5,565 bases of DNA from an uncultured Pigmentiphaga sp. (GTDB lineage: Bacteria; Pseudomonadota; Gammaproteobacteria; Burkholderiales; Burkholderiaceae_B), in the NCBI GenBank assembly GCA_937891425.1, contig CALAGD010000001.1:1-5565 (forward strand). Direction: 5' to 3'. Numbering within the stretch: the first letter of the stretch is position 1; each line of letters begins with the position of its first letter. The notes below the pieces were generated by a model. The model was not told where the DNA came from and searched no databases. It was given only the letters and a program-made list of their open reading frames with translations. This document shows, in pieces, positions 1 to 5,565 of the stretch. Made by a program: the position numbers and the translations under genes.

Positions 1-411
1 GACCGCGGCTATCTCGACGAGGACGGCTACCTCTATTTTGTGGATCGCAAGAAGGACGCGATCCGCCGGCGCGGAGAGAACATTTCTGCGTACGAGGTCG
101 AGGCCATCATCGCCCGGCACCCGGCGGTCGCCGACCTGGCTGCCTATCCGGTACCCTCCGAACAGAGCGAAGACGAAATCGCCATATCGGTCGTGCTGCG
201 TGAAGGTGAATCGCTCAGCGCGCGCGAGCTGATCGAGTTTTGCATTGCCAATATGGCACATTACATGGTGCCGCGTTACGTCCAGTTCGTGGCCGACCTG
301 CCGCGCACACCAACCCAGAAAGTGCGGAAAGAGGAACTCAAGGTCGCAGCCCTGCAAAACCTCGCCGCGTTCTGGGATCGGGAACGCGAGGGTATTCAGG
401 TCAAGCGCTGA
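1..411 (+). CDS. AMP-forming acyl-CoA ligase, C-terminal part (CaiC-like), partial
   Basis: This is the last 136 residues of an ANL-superfamily ligase, which activates a carboxylic acid with ATP and transfers the acyl group to CoA in the cytoplasm. The reading frame is open from base 1, so the AMP-binding N-terminal domain lies outside the window. What remains is the mobile C-terminal domain. The A8 hinge region is seen as DRKKD (visible residues 15-19) followed by RRGENISAYEVE (23-34). Near the end is the A10 motif PRTPTQKVRKEEL, whose Lys (visible residue 107) is the expected catalytic lysine of the adenylation step. The GEN-S--E-E pattern and the FC--NMA---VP spacing resemble the crotonobetaine/carnitine-CoA ligase CaiC subgroup. 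The usual Gly before the A10 lysine is Gln here. The gene ends at TGA and converges on the IclR gene, 108 bases away. The family is secure; the acid substrate is unknown. Confidence 0.9.
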   Translation, partial: DRGYLDEDGYLYFVDRKKDAIRRRGENISAYEVEAIIARHPAVADLAAYPVPSEQSEDEIAISVVLREGESLSARELIEFCIANMAHYMVPRYVQFVADLPRTPTQKVRKEELKVAALQNLAAFWDREREGIQVKR

Positions 412-429
412 AGCAGGAACGCACGCGTG

Positions 430-443
430 GGCGGTCACCCGCC
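430..443. terminator. small GC hairpin between convergent genes, possible terminator
   Basis: GGCGG-TCAC-CCGCC forms a 5-bp stem with a 4-base loop, 18 bases after the ligase stop codon, in the 108-base gap between two convergent genes. A CCATATGG palindrome overlaps its right arm (442-449). There is no T-run on either strand, so an intrinsic terminator is only a weak reading based on position. The rest of the gap shows nothing else I recognise. Confidence 0.25.
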
Positions 444-519
444 ATATGGTGGAACCGCACTGCAAGCACCGCGCTCACCACACAACCCCGGGGCCAGGCG
501 CTTGCTGTATTCCTGCGCG

Positions 520-1341
520 TTACCCGGCATCCTTTACCGCCTGGTAGCCAAGCTGACTTGAAAGAGCATCGGCCGTATCTTTCACTTCCTGCACGAGGCG
601 CGTGAGGGCATCCCTGTCGCGGCCACCGGTGGGGATCACCATCGTGATCGCCCCCTGCAGATGACCTTCACGGTCGAACACTGGGGCCGATATGCCACCG
701 AACCCGGGCAGCGTAGGAGAGGATTCACTGACCGCCAGGCCATCTTTACGCGTCATGGAGATGATGTTCTGCAGATCTTCTTCGCTGGGCGCCGTAACCG
801 TAGCCGGGTCACGATACCCGTACACCTTCCCGAGCAGTGGCTTCCATGTGCTCTGGGGCAGATACGAAAGAAAAATCCTGCCGGTGGAAGTAGTTTCCAG
901 ACTGACGTGCGAACCGATGCGGATGTCATACACCACCGCCCGGTGCCCGTCCGTTTTGGCGACAATAACCGGGCCGTTCACGTTCCAGGTAGCCAGCAGC
1001 ACAGTTTCCCCGGTGCGCTCCGACAACTCACGCAAGGCACCGCGTGCCAGGCTGAGGAAATCCATACGGGCAAGTGCGGCAAAGCCAATGGCAGAAGCAA
1101 CCGGCCCAAAGTCGTAGCGGCCGGTGTCCGGGTCCTGCCGGAGCAGCCCAACCCGCGTCAGGCTGACCAGGTACGCACGGACCATGCTGCGCGTCATTCC
1201 AGCAGCCGCAGCCAGGTCCACCGCGCGCATCGGGTGACGCGTTTCAGACAATGCCTGCAGCAACAATGCCGCTTTCTCGACCGACTTGATTCCTGCCGGG
1301 TCTTTCCCGGAGTCGTTTCTTGGTTGGGGTTCTGACTTCAT
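520..1341 (-). CDS. IclR-family transcriptional regulator
   Basis: The product is a 273-residue cytoplasmic DNA-binding regulator. Residues about 18-85 form the winged helix-turn-helix domain: it opens with the family signature IKSVEKAALLLQAL, continues through a recognition-helix region (AAAAGMTRSMVRAYLVSL), and ends in a wing with DTGRYDFGP. Residues about 95-265 match the IclR effector-binding domain, with conserved pieces such as ELSERTGETVLLA, TSTGRIFLSYLP and ISAPVFDREGHLQGAITM. The length is normal for the family. The ATG start has only a weak upstream ribosome site, but the DNA-binding domain begins soon after it and the next Met is inside the domain, so this start is preferred. The gene has its own promoter and lies in the same direction as, and downstream of, the CoA-transferase operon. 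IclR proteins commonly control neighbouring aromatic or organic-acid catabolism genes, so the PrpD/Bug/CoA-transferase set and the convergent ligase are the likely targets. The effector is unknown. Confidence 0.93.
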   Translation of the reverse strand: MKSEPQPRNDSGKDPAGIKSVEKAALLLQALSETRHPMRAVDLAAAAGMTRSMVRAYLVSLTRVGLLRQDPDTGRYDFGPVASAIGFAALARMDFLSLARGALRELSERTGETVLLATWNVNGPVIVAKTDGHRAVVYDIRIGSHVSLETTSTGRIFLSYLPQSTWKPLLGKVYGYRDPATVTAPSEEDLQNIISMTRKDGLAVSESSPTLPGFGGISAPVFDREGHLQGAITMVIPTGGRDRDALTRLVQEVKDTADALSSQLGYQAVKDAG

Positions 1342-1373
1342 CAGCTCTGAGCGCTTCCGGAAAACGTCACCGG

Positions 1374-1401
1374 ATTATACGTACGGGCTCTCGTGGTTCA
1401 A
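1374..1401 (-). promoter_or_regulatory. sigma-70-type promoter of the IclR gene
   Basis: Read on the minus strand, there is a perfect -10 box TATAAT (1379 down to 1374) and a -35 box TTGAAC (1401 down to 1396, four of six consensus bases), separated by 16 bases. Transcription would begin near 1367, giving a leader of about 25 bases before the ATG at 1341. A TACGTA/CGTACG palindrome (1378-1385) overlaps the -10 box and spacer and could be part of an autoregulatory site, though this is a guess. Confidence 0.6.
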
Positions 1402-1484
1402 CCTGCAGCAGCTCTGCACCCGGTGAACTGAGTGTGACGGGAGCCTCCGCCCTCGATCATGGGCCGGATTGTTCGACACATGGT

Positions 1485-1507
1485 TCATGATCATGATACT
1501 AGATCAT
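1485..1507. repeat. overlapping short palindromes, candidate operator
   Basis: TCATGATCATGA (1485-1496) is a perfect 12-base palindrome. It overlaps a second dyad, ATGAT-actag-ATCAT (1493-1507). A third small palindrome, TCGATCGA, follows at 1517-1524. They lie about 85 bases upstream of the -35 box of the IclR gene. Operators of IclR proteins are often short AT-rich dyads of about 15 bases, so this is a candidate binding site. It also overlaps the start of the possible Bug relic, so its meaning is uncertain. Confidence 0.3.
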
Positions 1508-1603
1508 CAAACCGGCTCGATCGATGACTATGCCAGGTTCATGCAGGATGAAGAACAGTTCTGGAGCGGGGTCATTCGCCCGCTGAACCTTCAGCCGCAT
1601 TGA
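1502..1603 (+). pseudogene. possible C-terminal relic of a second Bug (TctC-like) binding protein
   Basis: The frame reads DHQTGSIDDYARFMQDEE (first 18 codons) and ends QPH before TGA at 1601. The section from about TGSIDDYARF to PLNLQPH has the shape of a Bug protein C-terminus: a small linker, an acidic helix with D-YARF---E, aromatic residues, then a hydrophobic end closing in LQP or IEP. It aligns without gaps over 21 residues to the tail of the intact Bug protein in this same window (aromatic pair, R-L, and the final P matched), although identity is low. The frame is open back to 1427, but the residues before about 1502 do not look like Bug protein. The nearest ATG (1487) lacks a ribosome site. 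I read it as the remains of a mostly deleted gene lying opposite in direction to the intact Bug gene. A chance resemblance is possible. Confidence 0.4.
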
Positions 1604-1777
1604 ACCACCCGCAGGCCACACGACCGCCACCCTGCCCCCATGAGCGCACAGGCTGCAACCGGCACCGTCGGGTGGCGGGGCCGGATGGGCGTGGCACCAT
1701 TGCTTGCCGGGGTAGTGGGTTAGTGCCCCATCTACCCCCTGTTGGGTCCGATGAAGGACGACAAGGCTGGCGCTGCC
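1604..1777. other. non-coding stretch with no recognised gene
   Basis: GC-rich sequence between the Bug relic and the 3' end of the CoA-transferase gene. The only items seen are the hairpin at 1709-1738 and a 27-codon + strand frame from ATG 1640 to TAG 1721-1723 (starting MSAQAATG, ending APLLAGVVG). Its hydrophobic end could be a decayed start of a small membrane protein such as the TctB subunit that often follows a Bug gene. It has no ribosome site and is too short to claim as a gene. Confidence 0.5.
1709..1738. terminator. strong hairpin downstream of the CoA-transferase gene
   Basis: The left arm GGGGTAGTGGG (1709-1719) pairs with CCCA (1727-1730) and CTACCCC (1732-1738), giving 11 base pairs with a single bulged T (1731) and a 7-base loop. 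It lies about 40 bases beyond the minus-strand stop codon of the CoA-transferase gene. The position suits transcription termination or mRNA 3'-end protection. No T-run follows on either strand, so it is not a classical intrinsic terminator. Confidence 0.4.
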
Positions 1778-2959
1778 TCAAATCACGCCACTCGCCCGCA
1801 GCCGCGCGATGTCCTCGCCCCGCCCAAGCTCGCGCAGTACCGCCTCCGTGTGTTCTCCCAAGGACGGAACCGGATCCATGCGGCATTCGTACTCGCCGTT
1901 CGTAGCTGGTGGCAGAAGCGCCTGCAGCTCCCCCGCCGGCGACTGTATCGACCGGAACCGGTTGCGGGCCACCAGTTGCGGGTGCGACCAGAGATCGTTG
2001 ACCTGATTCAGCGCCGCGTTGGCAATCTGCGCCTTCTCGAGCCGGGCGATGACCTCCTCGGCCGACAGACTGGCGAAGGCCTGAAGGATGATCTGGCGTA
2101 GAACACCCCGGTTCTCCACCCGGTGCACGTTGGAGTTGAAGCGCGGGTCGTCTGCCAGCTGCGGCTGCTGCAGTACCTGTTCACAGAACACCTTCCATTC
2201 GCGTTCATTCTGCAAACCCATCATCACCACCCTGCCATCCCCCGCTTCGAACGGACCATACGGGTAGATGGTGGCATGCGCAGCGCCATTACGCCCCGGA
2301 GGCGTCTGGCCGTCGTATGCATAGTACATGGGAAAGCCCATCCACTCGGTCATCGCCTCGAGCATGGACACTTCCACGTGAGATCCCTTGCCCGTCCGGT
2401 TGCGCAACAGCAGCGCGCTGAGTATCCCGCTGTACGCGTACATGGCTGCACAGATGTCTGCAATCGAGATGCCTGCCTTGCAGGGCTCTTGCGGCGTACC
2501 GGTAATCGACAGGAACCCTGACTCGCTCTGGATCAGAAGATCGTAGGCCTTCTTGTCACGATAGGGTCCATCTTCTCCATAACCCGAGATATCGCAAACA
2601 ATCAATCCCGGGTGCTGCTCGTGCAGTGCATCGAATCCCAGGCCCAGACGGCTGGAAGCGCCGGGCGCCAGGTTCTGCACGAGCACGTCTGCCCTGGCAA
2701 CGAGCTCATGCAGGATCGCCAGGCCATCGGGATGCTTCAGATCCAGCGTGACGCTTTCCTTGGATCGGTTTGTCCAAACAAAGTGCGAAGCAAGGCCACG
2801 GGTACGCTGGTCATAGGCGCGCGCAAAATCTCCGCTGCCCGGGCGCTCGACCTTGATGACACGGGCACCAAGGTCGGCAAGCTGACGGGTACAGAACGGA
2901 GCGGCAATGGCGTGCTCCAGGGCTACGACGGTAACACCATTCAACGGGCGTATTTGCAT
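1778..2959 (-). CDS. family III CoA-transferase (CaiB/BaiF family)
   Basis: This 393-residue cytoplasmic enzyme moves CoA from an acyl-CoA donor, often succinyl-CoA, to a carboxylic acid. Seen: an N-terminal LNGVTVVALEHAIAAPFCTR, then LADLGARVIKVERPGSGD (29-44), NRSKESVTLDLK (64-75), ADVLVQNLAPG (90-100), and ISGYGEDGPYRDKKAYD (124-140). Asp140 fits the catalytic aspartate that forms the acyl anhydride in formyl-CoA transferase. The stretch HATIYPYGPF followed by GLQNEREWKVFCEQVL recalls enzymes for itaconate, mesaconate or citramalate; this is a memory-based resemblance. The frame is open as far as a TTG at 3112, but the extra 51 residues are unlike the family, while ATG 2957-2959 begins exactly where homologues do. 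Its ribosome site is weak. The gene lies 197 bases downstream of the Bug gene in the same direction. The family is certain and the substrate is inferred only. Confidence 0.93.
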   Translation of the reverse strand: MQIRPLNGVTVVALEHAIAAPFCTRQLADLGARVIKVERPGSGDFARAYDQRTRGLASHFVWTNRSKESVTLDLKHPDGLAILHELVARADVLVQNLAPGASSRLGLGFDALHEQHPGLIVCDISGYGEDGPYRDKKAYDLLIQSESGFLSITGTPQEPCKAGISIADICAAMYAYSGILSALLLRNRTGKGSHVEVSMLEAMTEWMGFPMYYAYDGQTPPGRNGAAHATIYPYGPFEAGDGRVVMMGLQNEREWKVFCEQVLQQPQLADDPRFNSNVHRVENRGVLRQIILQAFASLSAEEVIARLEKAQIANAALNQVNDLWSHPQLVARNRFRSIQSPAGELQALLPPATNGEYECRMDPVPSLGEHTEAVLRELGRGEDIARLRASGVI

Positions 2960-3110
2960 GATAGGTAACTTCAGAGGGACGCAGTTCGCCGCCCCATGTG
3001 CAGGTCGCGAGAATTGCAGGTACTTCAAGATGTCACGTGTCGCCACCTCGAGCGTCCTCCACAAAACGGCACGGTGGACGAACGAATGACGACACGCTAC
3101 GCATGCATGC

Positions 3111-3143
3111 AACCTGGAGGACAGGTTTCAGCAAATTGGCTGA
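3111..3143. repeat. two adjacent inverted repeats after the Bug gene
   Basis: TCAGC-aaattg-GCTGA (3128-3143) is a near-palindrome 13 bases beyond the Bug stop codon on the minus strand. It touches a second inverted repeat, AACCTG-gagga-CAGGTT (3111-3127). A perfect palindrome GCATGCATGC (3101-3110) sits directly beside them. Together they could form a small stem-loop pair that attenuates or processes the transcript between Bug and CoA-transferase, or serve as an operator. There is no T-run. I found no convincing promoter in the rest of this 197-base gap. Confidence 0.35.
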
Positions 3144-3156
3144 GGAAAGGCCGCGA

Positions 3157-4164
3157 TCAGCTCGGCTCAATGCCCAGCTGTCTGGTCATGTCGCGGTAGT
3201 ACTTCCACGACTGGGAAAGATGCTTGTCCAGGGCCTCGCCAGTCAATGGATCCTCCGCATCCAGCTGTGCCGCAATGTTCTGCATCGCCTCTGACTCTTT
3301 CATGGTGCGAGACGCAAGTTGCGCAAACCGCTCCACGAGCTCGGGTGGAAGCCCTTTTGGTCCGACGAGCAGGGCCGACTCCAGCGCTCCACTGAAGATC
3401 GGATCGGTAAAGCCTTCTTCAGCCCACGTCGGTACGTCGGGGAATACCTTGGTGCGACGCGCGCCGGGAACGACCAGCGGAATCGCCTTGCCTTCGCGGA
3501 TGGCAGGTGCCATGCTCAGGAGCGAGCCGGAAGCGATGTCGATATGCCCCGCATACAGATCTACCTGCATGGGCGCGCCGCCCTTGTAGTTGATGACGTT
3601 GAACTCCGCACCCTGGGTTTCCGCCAGATGCTGCAGCACCATCTGCCAGTTCGTACCGATTCCGAAGTTGCCCGCCGAGACGGGGTTCTTCCTCGCGTAT
3701 TCGATGAGCTCCTTCACGTTCTTCACCGGCAGACCGTTGCGGACTGCCACGATCGAGCGACCCATGCTGAATGACGCAATCGGCGTGAAGTCGGTGTCTG
3801 GGTTCACCGGCGGATTCTTCAGCAGCACCGGTGCCTGCGCCATGTTGCTGTTCATGATGATCAGCAGCGTCGCCCCGTCGGGCGCAGCCTTGGCAACTTC
3901 GTTTGCAGCGCTCATCCCCAGCCCGCCGGGCTTGTTCTGTACCACAGCCGTCACGCCGGTTTCTCGCGACACGAAGTCGGCGAATGCACGGGCAATCTGG
4001 TCGACCGAGCCCCCTGGCGCCTGGCTGACCACGATCTTGATGTTCTTGAGGTCCTTGATGTCTGCCGCCTGGACCACCCCGGCACCCAGTGCCGCGGCAA
4101 CCCCCATCAGCAGGATCTGCCGGCGAACCGTTCCTCGTGCCACCTTACTTTTTTGGGCGTTCAT
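3157..4164 (-). CDS. Bug/TctC-family periplasmic solute-binding protein
   Basis: The product is a 335-residue extracytoplasmic binding protein of the tripartite tricarboxylate transporter family, which captures carboxylates or related small molecules in the periplasm. The N-terminus has a signal peptide: basic residues with a twin arginine (VRRQILLMG, residues 13-21), a hydrophobic core to about residue 30, and a likely cleavage site after VQA (residue 33). The RR could point to Tat export, though it lacks the full motif. The mature part has family landmarks: IVVSQAPGGSVDQIARAF, VVQNKPGGLGMSAANEVAKAAPDGATLL, INYKGGAPMQVDLYAGHID, and VFPDVPTWAEEG. The length is normal. A TTG seven codons upstream would overlap the previous gene; ATG 4162-4164 has a good ribosome site and is preferred. 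It follows the MmgE/PrpD gene by 17 bases, so the two are cotranscribed. No TctA or TctB permease gene is present, so it must use a permease encoded elsewhere. Ligand unknown. Confidence 0.93.
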   Translation of the reverse strand: MNAQKSKVARGTVRRQILLMGVAAALGAGVVQAADIKDLKNIKIVVSQAPGGSVDQIARAFADFVSRETGVTAVVQNKPGGLGMSAANEVAKAAPDGATLLIIMNSNMAQAPVLLKNPPVNPDTDFTPIASFSMGRSIVAVRNGLPVKNVKELIEYARKNPVSAGNFGIGTNWQMVLQHLAETQGAEFNVINYKGGAPMQVDLYAGHIDIASGSLLSMAPAIREGKAIPLVVPGARRTKVFPDVPTWAEEGFTDPIFSGALESALLVGPKGLPPELVERFAQLASRTMKESEAMQNIAAQLDAEDPLTGEALDKHLSQSWKYYRDMTRQLGIEPS

Positions 4165-4167
4165 ATG

Positions 4168-4175
4168 CCTCCTCT
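4168..4175 (-). promoter_or_regulatory. ribosome binding site of the Bug gene
   Basis: On the minus strand AGAGGAGG lies just before ATG 4164, with only CAT between GGAGG and the start codon (the AGAGG part is six bases away). It decides for this ATG over the TTG at 4185, which lacks such a site and overlaps the stop of the gene before. Confidence 0.6.
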
Positions 4176-4181
4176 GCCTCT

Positions 4182-5537
4182 TCAAAATTCCAACAACTCG
4201 GAAAGCGCCTGAATGGATGAATAACTCTCGATGTTCGTGATCGTCTGCACCAGCCTACTGAACGCTTGCGGCCCCATGATCGGCGCGACCAGGCTCTCGG
4301 CCTTCTGTTCCAGCCGCCGGCGCGTTACGTTGAGATCCAGCGATGGATCCACCACGTTCGCCCGCGCACGGTGTGCATCTCCCCGGCGGGTGATGATCGT
4401 GACCGTCGACTCGTGCGATCCCTCATCGGTGGGCTGCACCAGCTCGACACGTTGCGCGGCTGCACGGTAACGCGGGTCACGCGCATGCATATCGTGATAC
4501 GTCGACGGATCCGACGTATCGACGCCGTCCAGCGCCATCACCGCGAGCTGCCTGATCGAGAACTTCAGGTCCAGTCCCGTCTCAGGCTCACGGATATCGC
4601 ACACCTTCTTCTGCCGGTCGGAGATGCTGATCGTGATTCGCTCGACATCTTCCAAGGAAACGGGAGCCTGCGAACGTATCGCGTTGATGGCATCGATGGC
4701 CGGATGCGTGAAGTGGCACGCCGCGTGATACTTGAACAGCGCGTCCTCGATATGCATCCTGGATGCCTGATCCGGCGATGGGTAATCGATGTCCGGACTC
4801 TTTGAGTGCGTTTCGGCAAAGCCCTCGGAACACTCGATGATCCTCACTTCGCCGGTAAACCCATGCTGGGCCATTTGCGCCGACATGACCCCCGTCATGG
4901 CAGCCCGGCCGGCGTGCAGTGGCTTGGCCATGGTGCCAAACGATCCCTTCAGCCCGGCACTCTGGGTTGCAGCCAGCCCCAACGCGTTAGCCGTCAGGCG
5001 AGCGTCCAGACGCAGTATGCGCGCACAGGCCGCGGCCGAGCCGATCGTTCCCAAGGTACCCGTAGGATGGAAACCAAGCTCGTATTGCGTCTTGCCGACC
5101 ATGCCGCCCACGTAACAGGCCGCCTCATACCCCGTGATGATGGCATCCAGCAGCGCCTCGCCGCCGATGCGCGCGGCCTCGCCCAGCGCGAACGCCGCGG
5201 AGATGATCGAACAGCCCGGATGCCCCGACATACGGATGACGGCATCGTCGTAGTCCAGGACATGCGCGGCCACGCCATTGATCAGCGCGGCGTCGGCAGC
5301 GCGCCCCCGCTTGCGCGACGCGACGATCGTGCTTTCCCCAGCGTCGGCGCCGTAGAGGTCGACCAGGATCCGCACCGCGGCTTCGTCGCGTGCTGCCACG
5401 GTGACCGCTGCCCAATCCAGCAGCGCATTCCTGGCAGCTTCGTATGCGGAAGCCGGATAGCTGCGGTCCGATCCGGACGAAATCCAGCGCGCCAGCCTGA
5501 GCGTCACGCCGTCCTGTTCACCTTCCGTTGGACTCAA
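4182..5537 (-). CDS. MmgE/PrpD family protein
   Basis: A 451-residue cytoplasmic protein of the family that includes 2-methylcitrate dehydratase (PrpD) and cis-aconitate decarboxylase. An all-helical N-terminal domain covers roughly residues 10-265 and the C-terminal part an alpha/beta domain. Seen: VLDYDDAV (93-100), SGHPGCSIISAAFALGEA (104-121), GFHPTGTLGTIGSAAA (155-170), TMAKPLHAGRAA (202-213), and KYHAACHFTHPAIDAI (269-284). His106, His157, Lys205 and His275 fit the active-site positions I recall for human cis-aconitate decarboxylase, but the threonine of the DDT motif is Ala99. It ends 17 bases before the Bug gene. The start is unsure: TTG 5537 follows GGGGG at six bases, while an in-frame GTG (5505-5507, residue 11) follows AGGAC. 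No ATG is in frame, and a stop lies upstream at 5556-5558. The family is sure and the reaction is unknown. Confidence 0.9.
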   Translation of the reverse strand: MSPTEGEQDGVTLRLARWISSGSDRSYPASAYEAARNALLDWAAVTVAARDEAAVRILVDLYGADAGESTIVASRKRGRAADAALINGVAAHVLDYDDAVIRMSGHPGCSIISAAFALGEAARIGGEALLDAIITGYEAACYVGGMVGKTQYELGFHPTGTLGTIGSAAACARILRLDARLTANALGLAATQSAGLKGSFGTMAKPLHAGRAAMTGVMSAQMAQHGFTGEVRIIECSEGFAETHSKSPDIDYPSPDQASRMHIEDALFKYHAACHFTHPAIDAINAIRSQAPVSLEDVERITISISDRQKKVCDIREPETGLDLKFSIRQLAVMALDGVDTSDPSTYHDMHARDPRYRAAAQRVELVQPTDEGSHESTVTIITRRGDAHRARANVVDPSLDLNVTRRRLEQKAESLVAPIMGPQAFSRLVQTITNIESYSSIQALSELLEF

Positions 5538-5565
5538 TTGGAACCCCCAATGTCTTCATCATTCT

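Noticed and set aside
486..493. CCCCGGGG palindrome between the convergent genes
   Set aside because: An 8-base all-GC palindrome is expected by chance in this base composition and has no associated structure.
661..1335. Long + strand open frame opposite the IclR gene
   Set aside because: It is an antisense shadow in GC-rich sequence; the translation is rich in Arg, Gln and His with no domain, while the minus strand encodes a clear IclR protein.
1640..1723. 27-codon + strand frame as a TctB-like gene start
   Set aside because: Too short, without a ribosome site, and no clear family match; noted only as a possible remnant.
1572..1905. Roughly 100-codon frames on both strands in and beside the gap left of the CoA-transferase stop
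   Set aside because: They are rich in Gly, Arg and Pro with no recognisable motif, overlap the CoA-transferase 3' end, and lack ribosome sites.
2960..3112. 51-residue N-terminal extension of the CoA-transferase from a TTG at 3112
   Set aside because: The extension does not resemble the family, has no proper ribosome site, and known members begin at the equivalent of ATG 2957-2959 (residues LNGVTVV).
4165..4185. TTG start of the Bug protein seven codons upstream
   Set aside because: It overlaps the stop codon of the previous gene, and the AGAGGAGG site serves ATG 4164.
3590..4240. 216-codon + strand open frame opposite the Bug gene
   Set aside because: The minus strand holds an unmistakable Bug protein; the + strand product is low-complexity Ser/Ala/Thr-rich sequence typical of an antisense shadow.

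Overview
The window looks like chromosomal DNA from a GC-rich betaproteobacterium, probably a Burkholderiales member of the Alcaligenaceae or Burkholderiaceae type. The basis is GC-rich codon use, a Bug-type (tripartite tricarboxylate transporter) periplasmic binding protein, and an associated family III CoA-transferase, MmgE/PrpD protein, IclR regulator and CaiC-like acyl-CoA ligase. Orphan Bug genes beside such catabolic genes are typical of Bordetella, Achromobacter, Cupriavidus and relatives. The genus cannot be fixed from the sequence alone.

Layout, left to right. Positions 1-411 (+) hold the 3' end of an AMP-forming acyl-CoA ligase whose N-terminal part lies outside the window. It converges on an IclR-family regulator at 520-1341 (-). 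A 436-base non-coding stretch (1342-1777) follows. It contains a good sigma-70-type promoter for the regulator, a cluster of small dyads rich in GATC, a probable C-terminal relic of a second Bug gene on the + strand, and a strong hairpin. Then come three genes on the minus strand, transcribed from right to left: an MmgE/PrpD family protein (4182-5537), a Bug solute-binding protein (3157-4164) and a family III (CaiB/BaiF) CoA-transferase (1778-2959). The MmgE/PrpD and Bug genes are only 17 bases apart and surely form one transcript. The CoA-transferase follows after 197 bases that contain two adjacent inverted repeats, so it may be in the same operon or partly uncoupled.

How the genes may work together (inference): the Bug protein captures a carboxylate in the periplasm, the CoA-transferase or the ligase makes its CoA thioester, and the MmgE/PrpD protein performs a hydration/dehydration, isomerisation or decarboxylation step on a di- or tricarboxylate. 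The IclR protein probably senses the substrate or an intermediate. The CoA-transferase sequence recalls enzymes acting on itaconate, mesaconate or citramalate. The MmgE/PrpD protein keeps most of the residues I recall from the active site of cis-aconitate decarboxylase. A branched C4-C6 dicarboxylate is therefore a reasonable guess, but not proven.

I saw no tRNA, rRNA, CRISPR array, insertion sequence or phage gene. Nothing here is clearly a new biological system. The most interesting points are the Bug relic, the dyad cluster next to it, and the substrate question for the PrpD/Bug/CoA-transferase set.
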